The position numbers were made by a program, and so were the translations under genes. 28,349 nt of DNA from Oscillospiraceae bacterium (lineage in GTDB: Bacteria; Bacillota; Clostridia; Oscillospirales; Oscillospiraceae), in assembly GCA_016292445.1 (NCBI GenBank), contig JAEDIN010000012.1, forward strand, positions 1-28,349, in the 5' to 3' direction. A model generated the notes under the pieces. It saw nothing but the letters and a program-made list of their open reading frames with translations, was not told the DNA's origin and ran no database searches. The stretch's first letter is position 1. Each line of letters opens with the position of its first letter. This document shows, piece by piece, positions 15,962 through 24,505 of the stretch.

Positions 15962-16807
15962 CTATCGTTCCCGCTCTCTGAGCTTTGCAAGAAGCTCATA
16001 CGGGGCATTCAATTCGCCGTTTATGCCGCTGCCCATCTCGATGTGCGGCTTATGGCTGCCGTGCCAGTCGCTGCCGGCGGTGGCACAAAAGCCGTAAGCG
16101 TCGGCAAGTGCTTTGAGCTGCGCGCAGACCTCCGGCGTATAGCCGGAGTAGTAGCACTCTATGCCCGAAACTCCTGCATCCCGCGAGCGTTCCATAAGCT
16201 CCGTCATGCCCTCGTCATCAAGCCTGTACTGCATGGGGTGAGCAATGACCGACACACCGCCTGCTCCGCGAATGAGCTGCGCAGCCTCCTCAACGCTGAG
16301 GAAGTGCCTGCGGATATAATACTTTCTGCCCGGGTCAAGATATCGCACAAATGCGTCCTGCACGCTGTCGGCAAGCCCGGCTTTGATAAGGCACAGCGCA
16401 AAATGGGGTCTGCCGATTATCGAGCCGGGATGCTCGATCTTAAGCTGTTCGAGGTCAATCCTGATGCCGTCCTTCGCCATAAGCCCGACCATTTTGCGGT
16501 TGCGCTCGTCCCTGTCGGTGACTATCCATTCGAGTGTGCTGTTGAGCTTTTCGTTGTGCGGGTCAATGTCATATGCAAGCATATGCACCTCCCTGCCGTG
16601 CCATCCGCAGCCCAGCTCGAGTCCGCCGACGACCTCGACACCGTATTTTTCGCCCGCCGCCTTTGCCGCCGGAACACCGTTTGCCGTGTCGTGGTCGGTT
16701 ATTGCTATCGCCCGCAGTCCGAGCTTTTTTGCGTGAAGCACGGCATTTTCGGGACTTTCCGAGCCGTCGGAAGTATTCGTGTGTGTATGAAGGTCTATTT
16801 CTCTCAT
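15962..16807 (-). CDS. PHP-domain phosphoesterase (YciV/TrpH, RNase AM-like)
   Basis: The 281-residue protein is a PHP-family metal-dependent phosphoesterase. The four PHP motifs are visible: DLHTHTNTSDGS (5-16), ITDHDT (36-41), the GGLELG segment with the metal-ligand Glu (about 61-66), VIAHPMQYRL (about 194-203) and TAGSDWHG near the C-terminus (about 245-252). Family members of this size hydrolyse 3',5'-nucleoside bisphosphates (pAp) or trim RNA 5' ends; substrate choice cannot be read from the sequence. The ATG overlaps the deaminase stop by four bases (ATGA), so the two are coupled. It is the last gene of the operon. Confidence 0.92.
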   Translation of the reverse strand: MREIDLHTHTNTSDGSESPENAVLHAKKLGLRAIAITDHDTANGVPAAKAAGEKYGVEVVGGLELGCGWHGREVHMLAYDIDPHNEKLNSTLEWIVTDRDERNRKMVGLMAKDGIRIDLEQLKIEHPGSIIGRPHFALCLIKAGLADSVQDAFVRYLDPGRKYYIRRHFLSVEEAAQLIRGAGGVSVIAHPMQYRLDDEGMTELMERSRDAGVSGIECYYSGYTPEVCAQLKALADAYGFCATAGSDWHGSHKPHIEMGSGINGELNAPYELLAKLRERER

Positions 16808-18069
16808 TTCATTGATTCCGATATTTTATCTGCCTCGGCGTATATCTTCCCGGCATCCTCACCGATGAAAAACTCGCCGTTTTCGTACAATACTCTGCCG
16901 TTTACCATCGTAAGGCGCACATTTCCCTTTGAGCCTGCGTAAACGAGGTTTTTGCTGATGTTGTTGAGCGGATGCATATTCGGGCGGTTCAGGTTTACGA
17001 CAACAAGGTCTGCCTTTTTTCCCTCGGCAATGCAGTCGCAGTCGGAAAGCCCCATGGCTCTTGCTCCGCCTACGCACGCCATTCCCAGCACGCGGTTTGC
17101 GTCGCACACCGAGGCGTCACTCTCGCGGTACTTTGCAAGTGCCGTCACAAGATACATCTCCCGGAAGAAGTCAAGCGCATTGTTTGACGCGGCACCGTCC
17201 GTGCCGATGGCGAGGTTTATTCCCTCGTCGAGAAATCTCGTTACCGGTGCGATACCACTTGCAAGCTTGAGATTTGACGCGGGATTTAACACCGCCCACA
17301 GCTTGCGGCGTTTGAATATCTCTATATCCTCTTCGCTCATGTACACGCAGTGGAAGCCGCCTCCGCCGTAGTCGTACATTCCGAGCTTATCAAAAAGCAC
17401 GGTGGGCGTTGCGCCGTGGCGCTCGATGCAGCCTGCGACCTCGGCTTTGGTCTCCGAGGAGTGGACGAATATCGGCGCCTTGTACTTCTGCGCAAGAGAA
17501 GCGACATATTCCATGCGCTCAAGACAGGTGGTGTACTCGGCGTGGAAGCCCAGCATATACGACACAAGCTCGTGACATTTATTAAAGCGCAGGTACTCGC
17601 CCTCGATCTCGGTAGGGTCTTTGTCAAAATTGTTCAGTGCGCCGCAAATGACCGTGCGGAAGCCCGAATCTATATTCGCCTTGACATAGGCATCGTTGTG
17701 GAAATACATATCAAAGCAGGCGGTTATGCCGCTTGAGAGATACTCCATAATGGCAAGCTTGGTCATGACATACAGCATATCGGGCGAAAGCTTCGCCTCT
17801 CTGGGAAAGACCTGCTCATTGAGCCAGCGGTCCAGCGGCATATCGTCCGCCATGGAGCGCAGGAAGGTCATCGCCGAGTGCGAGTGGGCGTTCTTAAAGC
17901 CCGGTATGAGCAGATCGCCCTTGAGGTCTATCTGCCTGTCAAACTGCGGCATTTCCGCCTTTTTGGGGCCTACATAGCAAATACTGCCGCCGTTTACCCA
18001 CACTTCGTCGTTCGTTATCTCGGTGCCGCTCACAAAACCAAGCACCCTGCCGTTATAAAATCTTATCAT
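16804..18069 (-). CDS. mtaD: Amidohydrolase, MtaD-type 5'-methylthioadenosine/S-adenosylhomocysteine deaminase
   Basis: This protein belongs to the TRZ/ATZ branch of metal-dependent hydrolases. Metal and substrate motifs follow the S-adenosylhomocysteine/MTA deaminase pattern: NAHSHSAMTFLRSMADDMPL (HxH), VHSSETKAEV (His and Glu), FHCVYMSEEDIE and the diagnostic GTDGAASNN with the metal Asp. Its length (421 residues) matches. It would convert toxic by-products of SAM use to inosyl forms. I start at the ATG at 18069, where AGGA lies eight bases away; an ATG nine bases upstream has poor spacing. It lies 18 bases after murT and overlaps the PHP gene. Exact substrate preference within the family is an inference. 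Confidence 0.88.
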   Translation of the reverse strand: MIRFYNGRVLGFVSGTEITNDEVWVNGGSICYVGPKKAEMPQFDRQIDLKGDLLIPGFKNAHSHSAMTFLRSMADDMPLDRWLNEQVFPREAKLSPDMLYVMTKLAIMEYLSSGITACFDMYFHNDAYVKANIDSGFRTVICGALNNFDKDPTEIEGEYLRFNKCHELVSYMLGFHAEYTTCLERMEYVASLAQKYKAPIFVHSSETKAEVAGCIERHGATPTVLFDKLGMYDYGGGGFHCVYMSEEDIEIFKRRKLWAVLNPASNLKLASGIAPVTRFLDEGINLAIGTDGAASNNALDFFREMYLVTALAKYRESDASVCDANRVLGMACVGGARAMGLSDCDCIAEGKKADLVVVNLNRPNMHPLNNISKNLVYAGSKGNVRLTMVNGRVLYENGEFFIGEDAGKIYAEADKISESMK

Positions 18070-18087
18070 TTGTATCATCCTGTATCT

Positions 18088-19431
18088 TTATTCCCAGAAG
18101 TTTTTTCCGCCGAGCTTGCTCACGAGCTTTTGCCTGAACTCGAGCATGGCGGTGTAGGTCGGGAGTATATAGATAAACGCATCCTCTTTTCGGAGGCGTT
18201 TTATCAGCTTGTCGTAGCTTGTAAATTGCTCGCAGGCTATGCCCTCACGCTCAAGACGCTGCGCCATAGTCTCGGCTCTGTCGCCGGTCACATACACCCG
18301 CTCAAGTCCTTTCATGCGTTTGAGCCTGCCGAAATCGGCATCATCCAGCCACGATATATCCGTTCCGTCCGCCGGTCTGGCGTTTACGGCAAACACAACG
18401 GTCTTTGCGTCCTTGCCTCTTCTTACGGTTTCGAGCGTCTGGTCGGCGGCTGCGGCGTTTTTTATGAGTATCATCCTCGCGCCGACATTGCCGAGGTCAA
18501 ATTGCTCCATTCTGCCGAAGCCGCACTCAAAATCCGAAACGGCTTTGAGCGTGCATTTAAGTTCAATGCCTACCGCCGTCATAAGTGCGGTCACGCCTGC
18601 TGCGTTGTAAATGTTATAAAGTCCCGGAAGTGCGCAGTTTGCAAGCGTTTTTTCCTTACCGTCGGAAATGACAAAGCTTCCGTCGGGCAAAACATCGCTC
18701 ACCGTAACGAGCGTATCATGCCGCCTTGCGCCGCACTTTGCGCAGCGGTAGCCGCCGAGATTTGCATAGGTCACATAGCGGTAGCTAAGCCTTGCGCCGC
18801 AGTTAACACAGCGGCTTTCCTCGCCGCTTTCCGGCGATTTTTTGCTCCCCGACGACAGTCCGTACCAAATGACCTCGTTTGGCGCTTTTTCGGCAATGCT
18901 TGCCGCCATAGGGCAGTCTGCGTTAAGGCACAGCAGTGTTTTCGGGGTTTTAGTAAGTCCCTGCGCTATCGTATCCCGAGGCTTTGTAACCGTGCCGTAG
19001 CGGTCAAGCTGGTCTTTGAAAAGGTTCGTGACCAGCACCGCCATTGGCTTTACCTCACCGAAGACACGCTTCGCCGCCGCCTCGTCGCACTCTATCACCG
19101 CCCATTTGCGCTTGGGTCTCAAGAACAGGTCGGTATTGACGATAAACTCACAGGCGATACCGCCGATGAGATTTGCACCCGAGCGGTTTGAAAACACGGA
19201 CAGTCCCGCGTTTTCGAGTGCCTTCTGCGCCATTCGGGCTGATGTGGTTTTTCCGTTTGTTCCCGTGACTATAAGCGTATTGACCTCACGGGCGGTCATC
19301 TCAAGCACCTCGGGGCATATAAAAAGCGCAAGCTTACCCGGAAGCGCCGTTCCTCCTTTGTTTAGAAGCCTTAAAATTCCGTGCGTGATCTTACAGACCA
19401 CGCACGCAACAAATGCCAATAAACTTTTCAA
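18088..19431 (-). CDS. murT: Lipid II isoglutaminyl synthase subunit MurT
   Basis: MurT is the Mur-ligase-like ATPase that, with the amidotransferase GatD, amidates D-glutamate of lipid II. The 447 residues show an ATP-binding P-loop TGTNGKTT (56-63), a central Mur ligase domain, a Cys4 zinc ribbon (C208, C211, C230, C233) typical of MurT, and a C-terminal DUF1727 domain. DUF1727 carries ADGTDISWLDDADF with the likely catalytic Asp358. The usual KNP-type motif at the start of this domain reads KNAAAADQ (324-331), a deviation. No gatD lies on either side: glmS is directly upstream (stop and start adjoin) and a deaminase downstream. The partner must be elsewhere, or this is a paralogue. Confidence 0.9.
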   Translation of the reverse strand: MKSLLAFVACVVCKITHGILRLLNKGGTALPGKLALFICPEVLEMTAREVNTLIVTGTNGKTTSARMAQKALENAGLSVFSNRSGANLIGGIACEFIVNTDLFLRPKRKWAVIECDEAAAKRVFGEVKPMAVLVTNLFKDQLDRYGTVTKPRDTIAQGLTKTPKTLLCLNADCPMAASIAEKAPNEVIWYGLSSGSKKSPESGEESRCVNCGARLSYRYVTYANLGGYRCAKCGARRHDTLVTVSDVLPDGSFVISDGKEKTLANCALPGLYNIYNAAGVTALMTAVGIELKCTLKAVSDFECGFGRMEQFDLGNVGARMILIKNAAAADQTLETVRRGKDAKTVVFAVNARPADGTDISWLDDADFGRLKRMKGLERVYVTGDRAETMAQRLEREGIACEQFTSYDKLIKRLRKEDAFIYILPTYTAMLEFRQKLVSKLGGKNFWE

Positions 19432-21270
19432 TTACTCAACTGTCACCGACTTTGCAAGATTTCTGGGTTTATCAATATCGCAGCCGCGCAGCAGCGCCAC
19501 ATAGTAGGCGAAAAGCTGCAAAGGCACAACCCCCAGAGAAGGCTGGAATATCGTGTGTGACTCGGGTACGGTAATTACATTTTCGACGGTCTTTCGCATT
19601 TCGGCAGCATGGCTCTCGGTAGTGAGCGCAAGAACATCCGCGCCTCTTGCCTGAACCTCAACGACATTGCTCATCGCCTTATCAAACAGCGGTGCGTAAG
19701 TGCCGAGGGCAATAACGAGAGTGCCGTTTTCGATAAGAGATATCGTGCCGTGCTTGAGCTCTCCCGATGCGTATGCCTCGGAATGGATGTAGGATATCTC
19801 CTTGAGCTTAAGCGAGCCCTCAAGTCCCATCGCGTAGTCGAGATTGCGGCCGATGAAGAAAACCGAGCTGTGGTTAAAATAGTTGGAAGCAAAGTGCTTA
19901 ATATCATCGGTATGCTCGAGCATCTGCTCCATCTTTGCCGGCAGTCTTAAAAGCTCGTCGATTATCGCGGAGTATTCGCTCCGGCTGACAGTGCCGAGAA
20001 TGTCGCCAAAGTACAGACCCAGCATATTCAGCAGCACGAGCTGAGTGCTGTAAGCCTTGGTTGTGGCTACCGCAATCTCCGGTCCTGCCCATGTGTAGAG
20101 CACATCGTCGGACTCGCGTGCAATAGAGCTGCCGACAACATTGACTATCGACAGAATGTGCGCACCGAGACTCTTTGCCTCGCGCAGAGCCGCCATGGTG
20201 TCAAGCGTCTCACCCGACTGGCTTATGACGATGACAAGAGTGCTTTCGTCAACAAGCGGATCACTGTAACGGAATTCCGACGCAAGGCAGACCTCAACGG
20301 GCTTACGCAGCATACGCTCAAGGTTGTACTTCCCGACTACACCCACATGATATGACGAGCCGCAGGCGATTATGAATATCTTGCTTATACCTTTGATATA
20401 ATCAGCGTCAATTTTAAGATCCTCGAGAATGATGCGATTATCGCGAATGCGGTTGAACGCGGTTTTGCGGATAGCCTCAGGCTGTTCCATTATCTCCTTG
20501 AGCATAAAGTGGGCGTAGCCGCCCTTTTCCGCCGCGGACACATCCCAGTCGACGAAGCAACGCTCCTTCTCAATGGGCTGCTCCATGTAGTCGTACACCT
20601 GAACGCTGTCAGCGGTGATGACCGCAACCTCGCCGTCCTCCATGTAGGAGATATCGCGGGTATGCTTTATAATCGCCGTAACATCGGAGGCGATAAAATT
20701 GCAGCCCTCGCCGTAGCCTATAAGCAGCGGTGCGTCCTTGCGTGCCGCTATAAAACGGTCCGGGCAGTCTGCGCAGATGATGCCGAGCGCATATGCGCCC
20801 TCGATACGGTGGATTACCTTGAACACGGCGTCAAATATATCGCCGCACTCGGCATAATAGTAGGCAAGGAGCTGGGTGACGACCTCGGTGTCGGTCTCGG
20901 AGCAGAATTTATAGCCGCGTCCTTTGAGAAAATCACGCAGCTCGACATAGTTTTCGATTATGCCGTTGTGGACGACCGCGACCTTACCGTCGCCGCTCAA
21001 ATGCGGATGGGCATTTATATCGTTCGGCTCACCGTGAGTTGCCCAACGGGTGTGACCGATGCCGAGAGTACCCTCGACGCTCTTGCCGCCCTGGATTATA
21101 TCGCTCAAAACCTTGAGACGGCCCTTTGCCTTCTTGACCTGAAGCTCGTGCTTTGCCGAGACGACGGCGATACCTGCCGAGTCATAGCCGCGGTATTCGA
21201 GTCTTTCCAGACCGTCAAGCAATATGGGTGCTGCCTGCTCTTTTCCAACAAAGCCAACAATTCCGCACAT
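19432..21270 (-). CDS. glmS: Glutamine--fructose-6-phosphate aminotransferase (isomerising)
   Basis: GlmS makes glucosamine 6-phosphate from fructose 6-phosphate and glutamine, the first step towards UDP-GlcNAc and peptidoglycan. The 612 residues comprise a class II glutaminase domain (1 to about 235) starting MCGIVGFVG with the nucleophile Cys2, followed by LERLEYRGYDSAGIA and HTRWATHG. Two SIS sugar isomerase domains follow, with ACGSSYHVG and SQSGETLDT in the first. The C-terminus is DKPRNLAKSVTVE. The length is standard and all key residues are present. A GAAAGGAAAT site precedes the ATG. It heads an operon with murT, the deaminase and the PHP gene. Confidence 0.98.
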   Translation of the reverse strand: MCGIVGFVGKEQAAPILLDGLERLEYRGYDSAGIAVVSAKHELQVKKAKGRLKVLSDIIQGGKSVEGTLGIGHTRWATHGEPNDINAHPHLSGDGKVAVVHNGIIENYVELRDFLKGRGYKFCSETDTEVVTQLLAYYYAECGDIFDAVFKVIHRIEGAYALGIICADCPDRFIAARKDAPLLIGYGEGCNFIASDVTAIIKHTRDISYMEDGEVAVITADSVQVYDYMEQPIEKERCFVDWDVSAAEKGGYAHFMLKEIMEQPEAIRKTAFNRIRDNRIILEDLKIDADYIKGISKIFIIACGSSYHVGVVGKYNLERMLRKPVEVCLASEFRYSDPLVDESTLVIVISQSGETLDTMAALREAKSLGAHILSIVNVVGSSIARESDDVLYTWAGPEIAVATTKAYSTQLVLLNMLGLYFGDILGTVSRSEYSAIIDELLRLPAKMEQMLEHTDDIKHFASNYFNHSSVFFIGRNLDYAMGLEGSLKLKEISYIHSEAYASGELKHGTISLIENGTLVIALGTYAPLFDKAMSNVVEVQARGADVLALTTESHAAEMRKTVENVITVPESHTIFQPSLGVVPLQLFAYYVALLRGCDIDKPRNLAKSVTVE

Positions 21271-21312
21271 AGTTTATATTTCCTTTCGGATGATTCCTAT
21301 TAAAGATAGTTC

Positions 21313-21341
21313 ATTATATCATCTTGATTTACCGATTGCAA
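21313..21341 (-). promoter_or_regulatory. Sigma-A promoter of the glmS operon (short leader, no ribozyme)
   Basis: On the minus strand TTGCAA (21341-21336) and TATAAT (21318-21313) are separated by 17 bases. The start near 21306 leaves only about 36 bases of leader, too short for the roughly 150-base glmS ribozyme. Confidence 0.78.
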
Positions 21342-21373
21342 CAAACAGGATTTGAACAAAGTTGAAACAGTAA

Positions 21374-21404
21374 AATCAGCCGGTGCTTTTTGCACAGGCT
21401 GATT
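21374..21404 (-). terminator. Likely terminator of the azlCD unit
   Basis: AATCAGCC and GGCTGATT (8 bp), an inner GTGC/GCAC and a five-base loop form the stem-loop directly after the azlD stop. The T-run on the minus strand is short and interrupted, so efficiency may be moderate. Confidence 0.6.
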
Positions 21405-21405
21405 A

Positions 21406-21738
21406 TCAAAATACGAATTGTACAAGCAGCATATACACCGCAGTGCCGCCGCCGACGGAAATGAGGAAGTTTTCCTTCCACGCGTAGGAAAGCACCACCA
21501 CCGCAGTTGCGATAAGCTCCGGCAAGCCGTGGTTTCCGGTAAGTATCGGAGTGTTCTTAAAGCAGTAGACCACCAAAAGCCCCATTAAAGCCGCCGGCAG
21601 AACTCTGCCGAGGTATTTTATAAACTCCGGCATCTCCTTTTTGCCGGAAAAGGCAACAAACGGCAGCCAGCGCGATATCTGAACGCCGAGGGCTATCGCC
21701 GCGATGATAATAAGCGTTTGTGTTACGGTAAGCGTCAC
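21406..21738 (-). CDS. azlD: AzlD-family branched-chain amino acid transport subunit
   Basis: AzlD is the small membrane partner of AzlC; AzlCD/BrnFE pairs export branched-chain amino acids. I start at the GTG at 21738 because a GGGAGG site lies eight bases upstream and the start overlaps the AzlC stop as GTGA. The protein is then 110 residues, the normal size. Longer readings upstream fall inside azlC and lack sense. Three to four hydrophobic helices are visible (about 7-24, 40-60, 70-86 and 92-108). RWLPFVAF and LPAALMGLLVVYC, followed by a segment ending in ELIATAVVVLSYAWKENFLI, are typical of the family. Confidence 0.9.
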   Translation of the reverse strand: MTLTVTQTLIIIAAIALGVQISRWLPFVAFSGKKEMPEFIKYLGRVLPAALMGLLVVYCFKNTPILTGNHGLPELIATAVVVLSYAWKENFLISVGGGTAVYMLLVQFVF

Positions 21739-22421
21739 AGTCTGTCCCTCCCTATCCAGAAAATCAGCAAAATGACGAGCAGCGCAGGGATAAGAAACAT
21801 ACTCGTGCCGAATATCACACGGCACAGCAGCGTGACCGCGATGCCGATAACGCAGGCAGGACGGTTTTGCTTCTGCTTCCACTGCTGCAAAAACAAAACG
21901 ACAAACATCGCCGTAAGCGCAAAGTCAAGCCCCGTCGTGTCAAAGGTTATCATTCCGCCTATGACGCTGCCGAGTCCGCTGAGCACCACCCAGTAAAGGA
22001 AGGTCAAAAGGTGTATGCCGAAGTAAAAATACTTATCCTCGACACCCTCCGGCTTATCTGCCGATACTGCGATAGAAAACGGCTCGTCGGCAAGCGTGTA
22101 CACCAAAAACGGCTTCAGTGCTCCGGCATTTTTGTATTTGGAAATCAGCGGAATACCGTAGAATGCGTGGCGGAAGTTGACAAGATAGCTCATCAGCAGC
22201 ATTTGCGCAGGGTCGAAGCCTGCGGACATCATGGGAATGGCTGCTATCTGCATACTTCCGCAGTAGCACACCGCCGAAAACAGCATAGTCCACCATGCGC
22301 TGTAGCCGAGGCTGCTCATAAGAACACCGTAGGTCAGCGCAACGAATATCCAGCCGAAAAAGACCGGCAATGTGAACGGAAAGGCAGCTTTAATGCCCTT
22401 TATCATATTTTTAATATTCAT
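21735..22421 (-). CDS. azlC: AzlC-family branched-chain amino acid transporter permease
   Basis: AzlC forms the main membrane subunit of the AzlCD exporter. The 228 residues begin with a short basic N-terminus (KGIKAAFPFTLPVFFGWIFV) and contain the family marks YGVLMSSLGYSAWWTMLFSA and SYLVNFRHAFYGIPLISKY. About seven hydrophobic segments are visible. The length equals the family norm. It overlaps azlD by four bases. The 85 bases upstream hold the secG terminator and no clear promoter, so readthrough from secG is possible. Substrate assignment (Leu, Ile, Val) is by family. Confidence 0.92.
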   Translation of the reverse strand: MNIKNMIKGIKAAFPFTLPVFFGWIFVALTYGVLMSSLGYSAWWTMLFSAVCYCGSMQIAAIPMMSAGFDPAQMLLMSYLVNFRHAFYGIPLISKYKNAGALKPFLVYTLADEPFSIAVSADKPEGVEDKYFYFGIHLLTFLYWVVLSGLGSVIGGMITFDTTGLDFALTAMFVVLFLQQWKQKQNRPACVIGIAVTLLCRVIFGTSMFLIPALLVILLIFWIGRDRL

Positions 22422-22443
22422 TCTTCTCTTCTCTTAGCCCAAT

Positions 22444-22484
22444 AAAACAAAAGAAAATGCGATGCAGTCACAAAACCGCATCGC
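22444..22484 (-). terminator. Candidate terminator after secG
   Basis: GCGATGC (22459-22465) pairs with GCATCGC (22478-22484) around a 12-base loop. On the minus strand the stem is followed by a T-rich but interrupted tail (22444-22458). Confidence 0.55.
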
Positions 22485-22506
22485 GCCGTTTCCTCTTTTG
22501 TCAAAA

Positions 22507-22743
22507 TCAAACGATATTCAGGACGAGGGTCAGAATCGCGAAAGCGAGTGCGAACCACTTTGTCCACTTTGCAAGCTTTGCGTCAAGAGTCTTAGCCTTG
22601 CCCTTGGAAAGGAAGGTCTCTGCGCCGCCGGCAATAGCGCCGGAAAGACCTGCGCTCTTACCGCTCTGCATGAGAACGACGACGGTAACAGCCAGACCCG
22701 AGAGAAGCTGCAAAATTGTAAGGATAAGCTTAACAGTACCCAT
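22507..22743 (-). CDS. secG: Preprotein translocase subunit SecG
   Basis: SecG is the small accessory subunit of the SecYEG protein-export channel. The 78 residues show two membrane helices (about 4-24 and 58-77) with the conserved VVLMQSGKSAGLSGAIAGGA (22-41) between them, which is the SecG hallmark. A GAAAGGATTG ribosome site precedes the ATG. In many Firmicutes secG lies beside rnr and smpB, but neither is present here. It has its own promoter and a following hairpin, so it may be monocistronic. Confidence 0.95.
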   Translation of the reverse strand: MGTVKLILTILQLLSGLAVTVVVLMQSGKSAGLSGAIAGGAETFLSKGKAKTLDAKLAKWTKWFALAFAILTLVLNIV

Positions 22744-22785
22744 TTATATTCAATCCTTTCGATAATTACACTAAATAGCTTTAAT

Positions 22786-22814
22786 ACTATACCACAGCTT
22801 TCCGGGCTTTACAA
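22786..22814 (-). promoter_or_regulatory. Sigma-A promoter of secG
   Basis: On the minus strand TTGTAA (22814-22809) and TATAGT (22791-22786) are separated by 17 bases. The start near 22779 leaves a leader of about 36 bases. Confidence 0.72.
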
Positions 22815-22854
22815 GTAAAATTTTCATTATTTTTCTTGATTTTCGGCGCATATT

Positions 22855-24171
22855 TCACCAAACCTGCCAGCGCAGGACAAATTCGCACAGGTAGGCAAGG
22901 CCCGAGAGACAGCTCAAGGCGGTGATGCAGATGTCTGCCTTCCTGTTTTGTGTGACCGCCGCTAATGCGACAGGCACGGTGAACAACGCCGCAATATAGC
23001 GCGGTGCGCTCAAAAGCCAGGTCGCACCCATCGTCACGACGAAATACGCGAGGAAGTATGCGGTATACGAGCTGCGCAGCATTTTGACCGCAAACAGCAT
23101 GAGTGCAAGCGATATTAGCTGCGCCAGAATATTCGGCAGCCACAGCCCGAAGAAGTTGGGCTTATTCTGCGAGAAGCTGTACACCGCATTCTCGGTTTGG
23201 TACGCTGCGGTGTTAAAAAACCAGCCGAGCTGCTGATTCCAGTGCTCGTTCTGATATTCCATGAACTTGAATGCGTCACCGGCGACAAGATAGTTTATTA
23301 AGCAGTAGGCGGCAAAGCCGAGGGGAATTATCAGCACACTTAGATAATCTTTGAGCTTTGCTCTGCGCTGCACAAGCTCGAATAAGACCGGCACGAGGAG
23401 TATTATCCCCGGCGAGCGCGTGAACGCAGCGTATGCGCCGAAGCAGCAGGCAGGCAGCATTTTGCCCCTGCGCACAAGGTACAGGCAGCTAAGCGTACAC
23501 AGCAGAAACAGACTTTCGCTCATCGGCGCAACGAAGAAGAACACCGCCGGAGACAGGCTCAGGAATTTCACCGCCCTAAACGCGGTATCGTGGTCTGCGT
23601 CAAGCCGCACGAGCTTGTACAGCATAACATTCGCCCCGGCAAAGCACAGTGCCGAGACGATAAGTCCGGCAACAAGCGTGTCTCCCGTCATCGCGGAAAA
23701 CAGCCTCACAATTACCGGATAACCCGGCAGAAATACGAGCTGCACCAGCCTGTCCATGCTGCCCTCGGAGAGATACCAGTCCCGGGCAATGTCAAGATAG
23801 TGTCCGCTGTCGGTGCAGGTCCAAAAATCGAGCGCGTCAAAAAATCCGTCGGTGCTCCCGAATATGCGGCGCAGGATGTAGACCGCCGCAATTATCAGCA
23901 CATCCCACAGCACGACCGCCGTGAATATCTGTGCGCAGATGTGCGGATACCGAGTATCGTCAGCTTGCAAAAACGGCTCGCCGTCACGCCATGCGCTGAC
24001 CCACACAGGTACAAATCGCAGGCATACCGCCGCAAAACCGACGGTGGCAACCACCGCCGCCGTCGTGCCGACAACGCTGTACTCCGCCTTGCTGCACCAC
24101 AGCGCGAAAATCGCCGAGAGTACGGCAATGCCGCCTGCCGATATTAAAATTTCAGAAGTTTTTTGCTTCAT
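22855..24171 (-). CDS. PIG-V-like multi-pass membrane glycosyltransferase
   Basis: This 438-residue protein is an integral membrane glycosyltransferase related to the PIG-V/mannosyltransferase family, which uses a lipid-linked sugar. The first extracytoplasmic loop has acidic residues typical of GT-C enzymes in DALDFWTCTDSGHYLDIARD. FLPGYPVIVRLFSAM, then SPAVFFFVAPMSESLFLLCT and AAFTRSPGIILLVPVLFEL are further family-like blocks. About ten to twelve hydrophobic helices are visible. I start at the ATG at 24171, one base after the previous gene's stop; the in-frame TTG at 24204 would overlap that gene by 32 bases. The sugar and acceptor are unknown. Confidence 0.78.
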   Translation of the reverse strand: MKQKTSEILISAGGIAVLSAIFALWCSKAEYSVVGTTAAVVATVGFAAVCLRFVPVWVSAWRDGEPFLQADDTRYPHICAQIFTAVVLWDVLIIAAVYILRRIFGSTDGFFDALDFWTCTDSGHYLDIARDWYLSEGSMDRLVQLVFLPGYPVIVRLFSAMTGDTLVAGLIVSALCFAGANVMLYKLVRLDADHDTAFRAVKFLSLSPAVFFFVAPMSESLFLLCTLSCLYLVRRGKMLPACCFGAYAAFTRSPGIILLVPVLFELVQRRAKLKDYLSVLIIPLGFAAYCLINYLVAGDAFKFMEYQNEHWNQQLGWFFNTAAYQTENAVYSFSQNKPNFFGLWLPNILAQLISLALMLFAVKMLRSSYTAYFLAYFVVTMGATWLLSAPRYIAALFTVPVALAAVTQNRKADICITALSCLSGLAYLCEFVLRWQVW

Positions 24172-24172
24172 T

Positions 24173-24490
24173 TCAAGTTCTGGCGTCCTCGTCGAGTGCT
24201 TCAATCAGAAAGCTCACGGGTCTGAAGCCGTCGTTGCAGGATATCATTGCCGATTTTTTGTTCTTCATCCAGCCGTCGTAAAAGTCCCCGCCGCCGTGAG
24301 CAAGTGTCATGACGAAGGGCGAAACGCTGTCCCACGCGCTGTCGCAAAAGCCCTGCGGCTTTTGCCAGCCCTCGGCAATAAACACCTGCCCGAGGCTCAT
24401 TGAGCAGGCATGCTCGATCGGGTTTTCATACTTTTCCATGAGATCGGCATACCTCGCCATCCTCATGACCGTAATTTTAATTCTTTTCAT
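24173..24490 (-). CDS. TIGR04076 family small protein
   Basis: The 105-residue protein fits the small conserved family TIGR04076, found in anaerobic Firmicutes and archaea. Matching points are the opening KRIKITVMRMARYADLMEKY, a Cys in EHACSM, GQVFIAEGWQKPQGFCDSAW (about 34-53) and the ending SCNDGFRPVSFLIEALD. Conserved Cys residues (three visible) could bind metal or a cofactor, but no function is established. The ATG at 24490 is preceded by GAGGAG; a TTG is directly upstream. The stop is one base from the glycosyltransferase ATG, so they are probably co-transcribed. Confidence 0.8.
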   Translation of the reverse strand: MKRIKITVMRMARYADLMEKYENPIEHACSMSLGQVFIAEGWQKPQGFCDSAWDSVSPFVMTLAHGGGDFYDGWMKNKKSAMISCNDGFRPVSFLIEALDEDART

Positions 24491-24505
24491 CAAAGCTCCT
24501 CAAAA

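Noticed and set aside
17878..19191. A 437-codon plus-strand open frame opposite murT
   Set aside because: It is antisense to a well-conserved gene, is Arg/His/Cys-rich without recognisable domains and lacks a ribosome site.
21271..21405. glmS ribozyme or riboswitch before glmS
   Set aside because: The space after the azlD terminator and promoter is too short and lacks the conserved ribozyme core.
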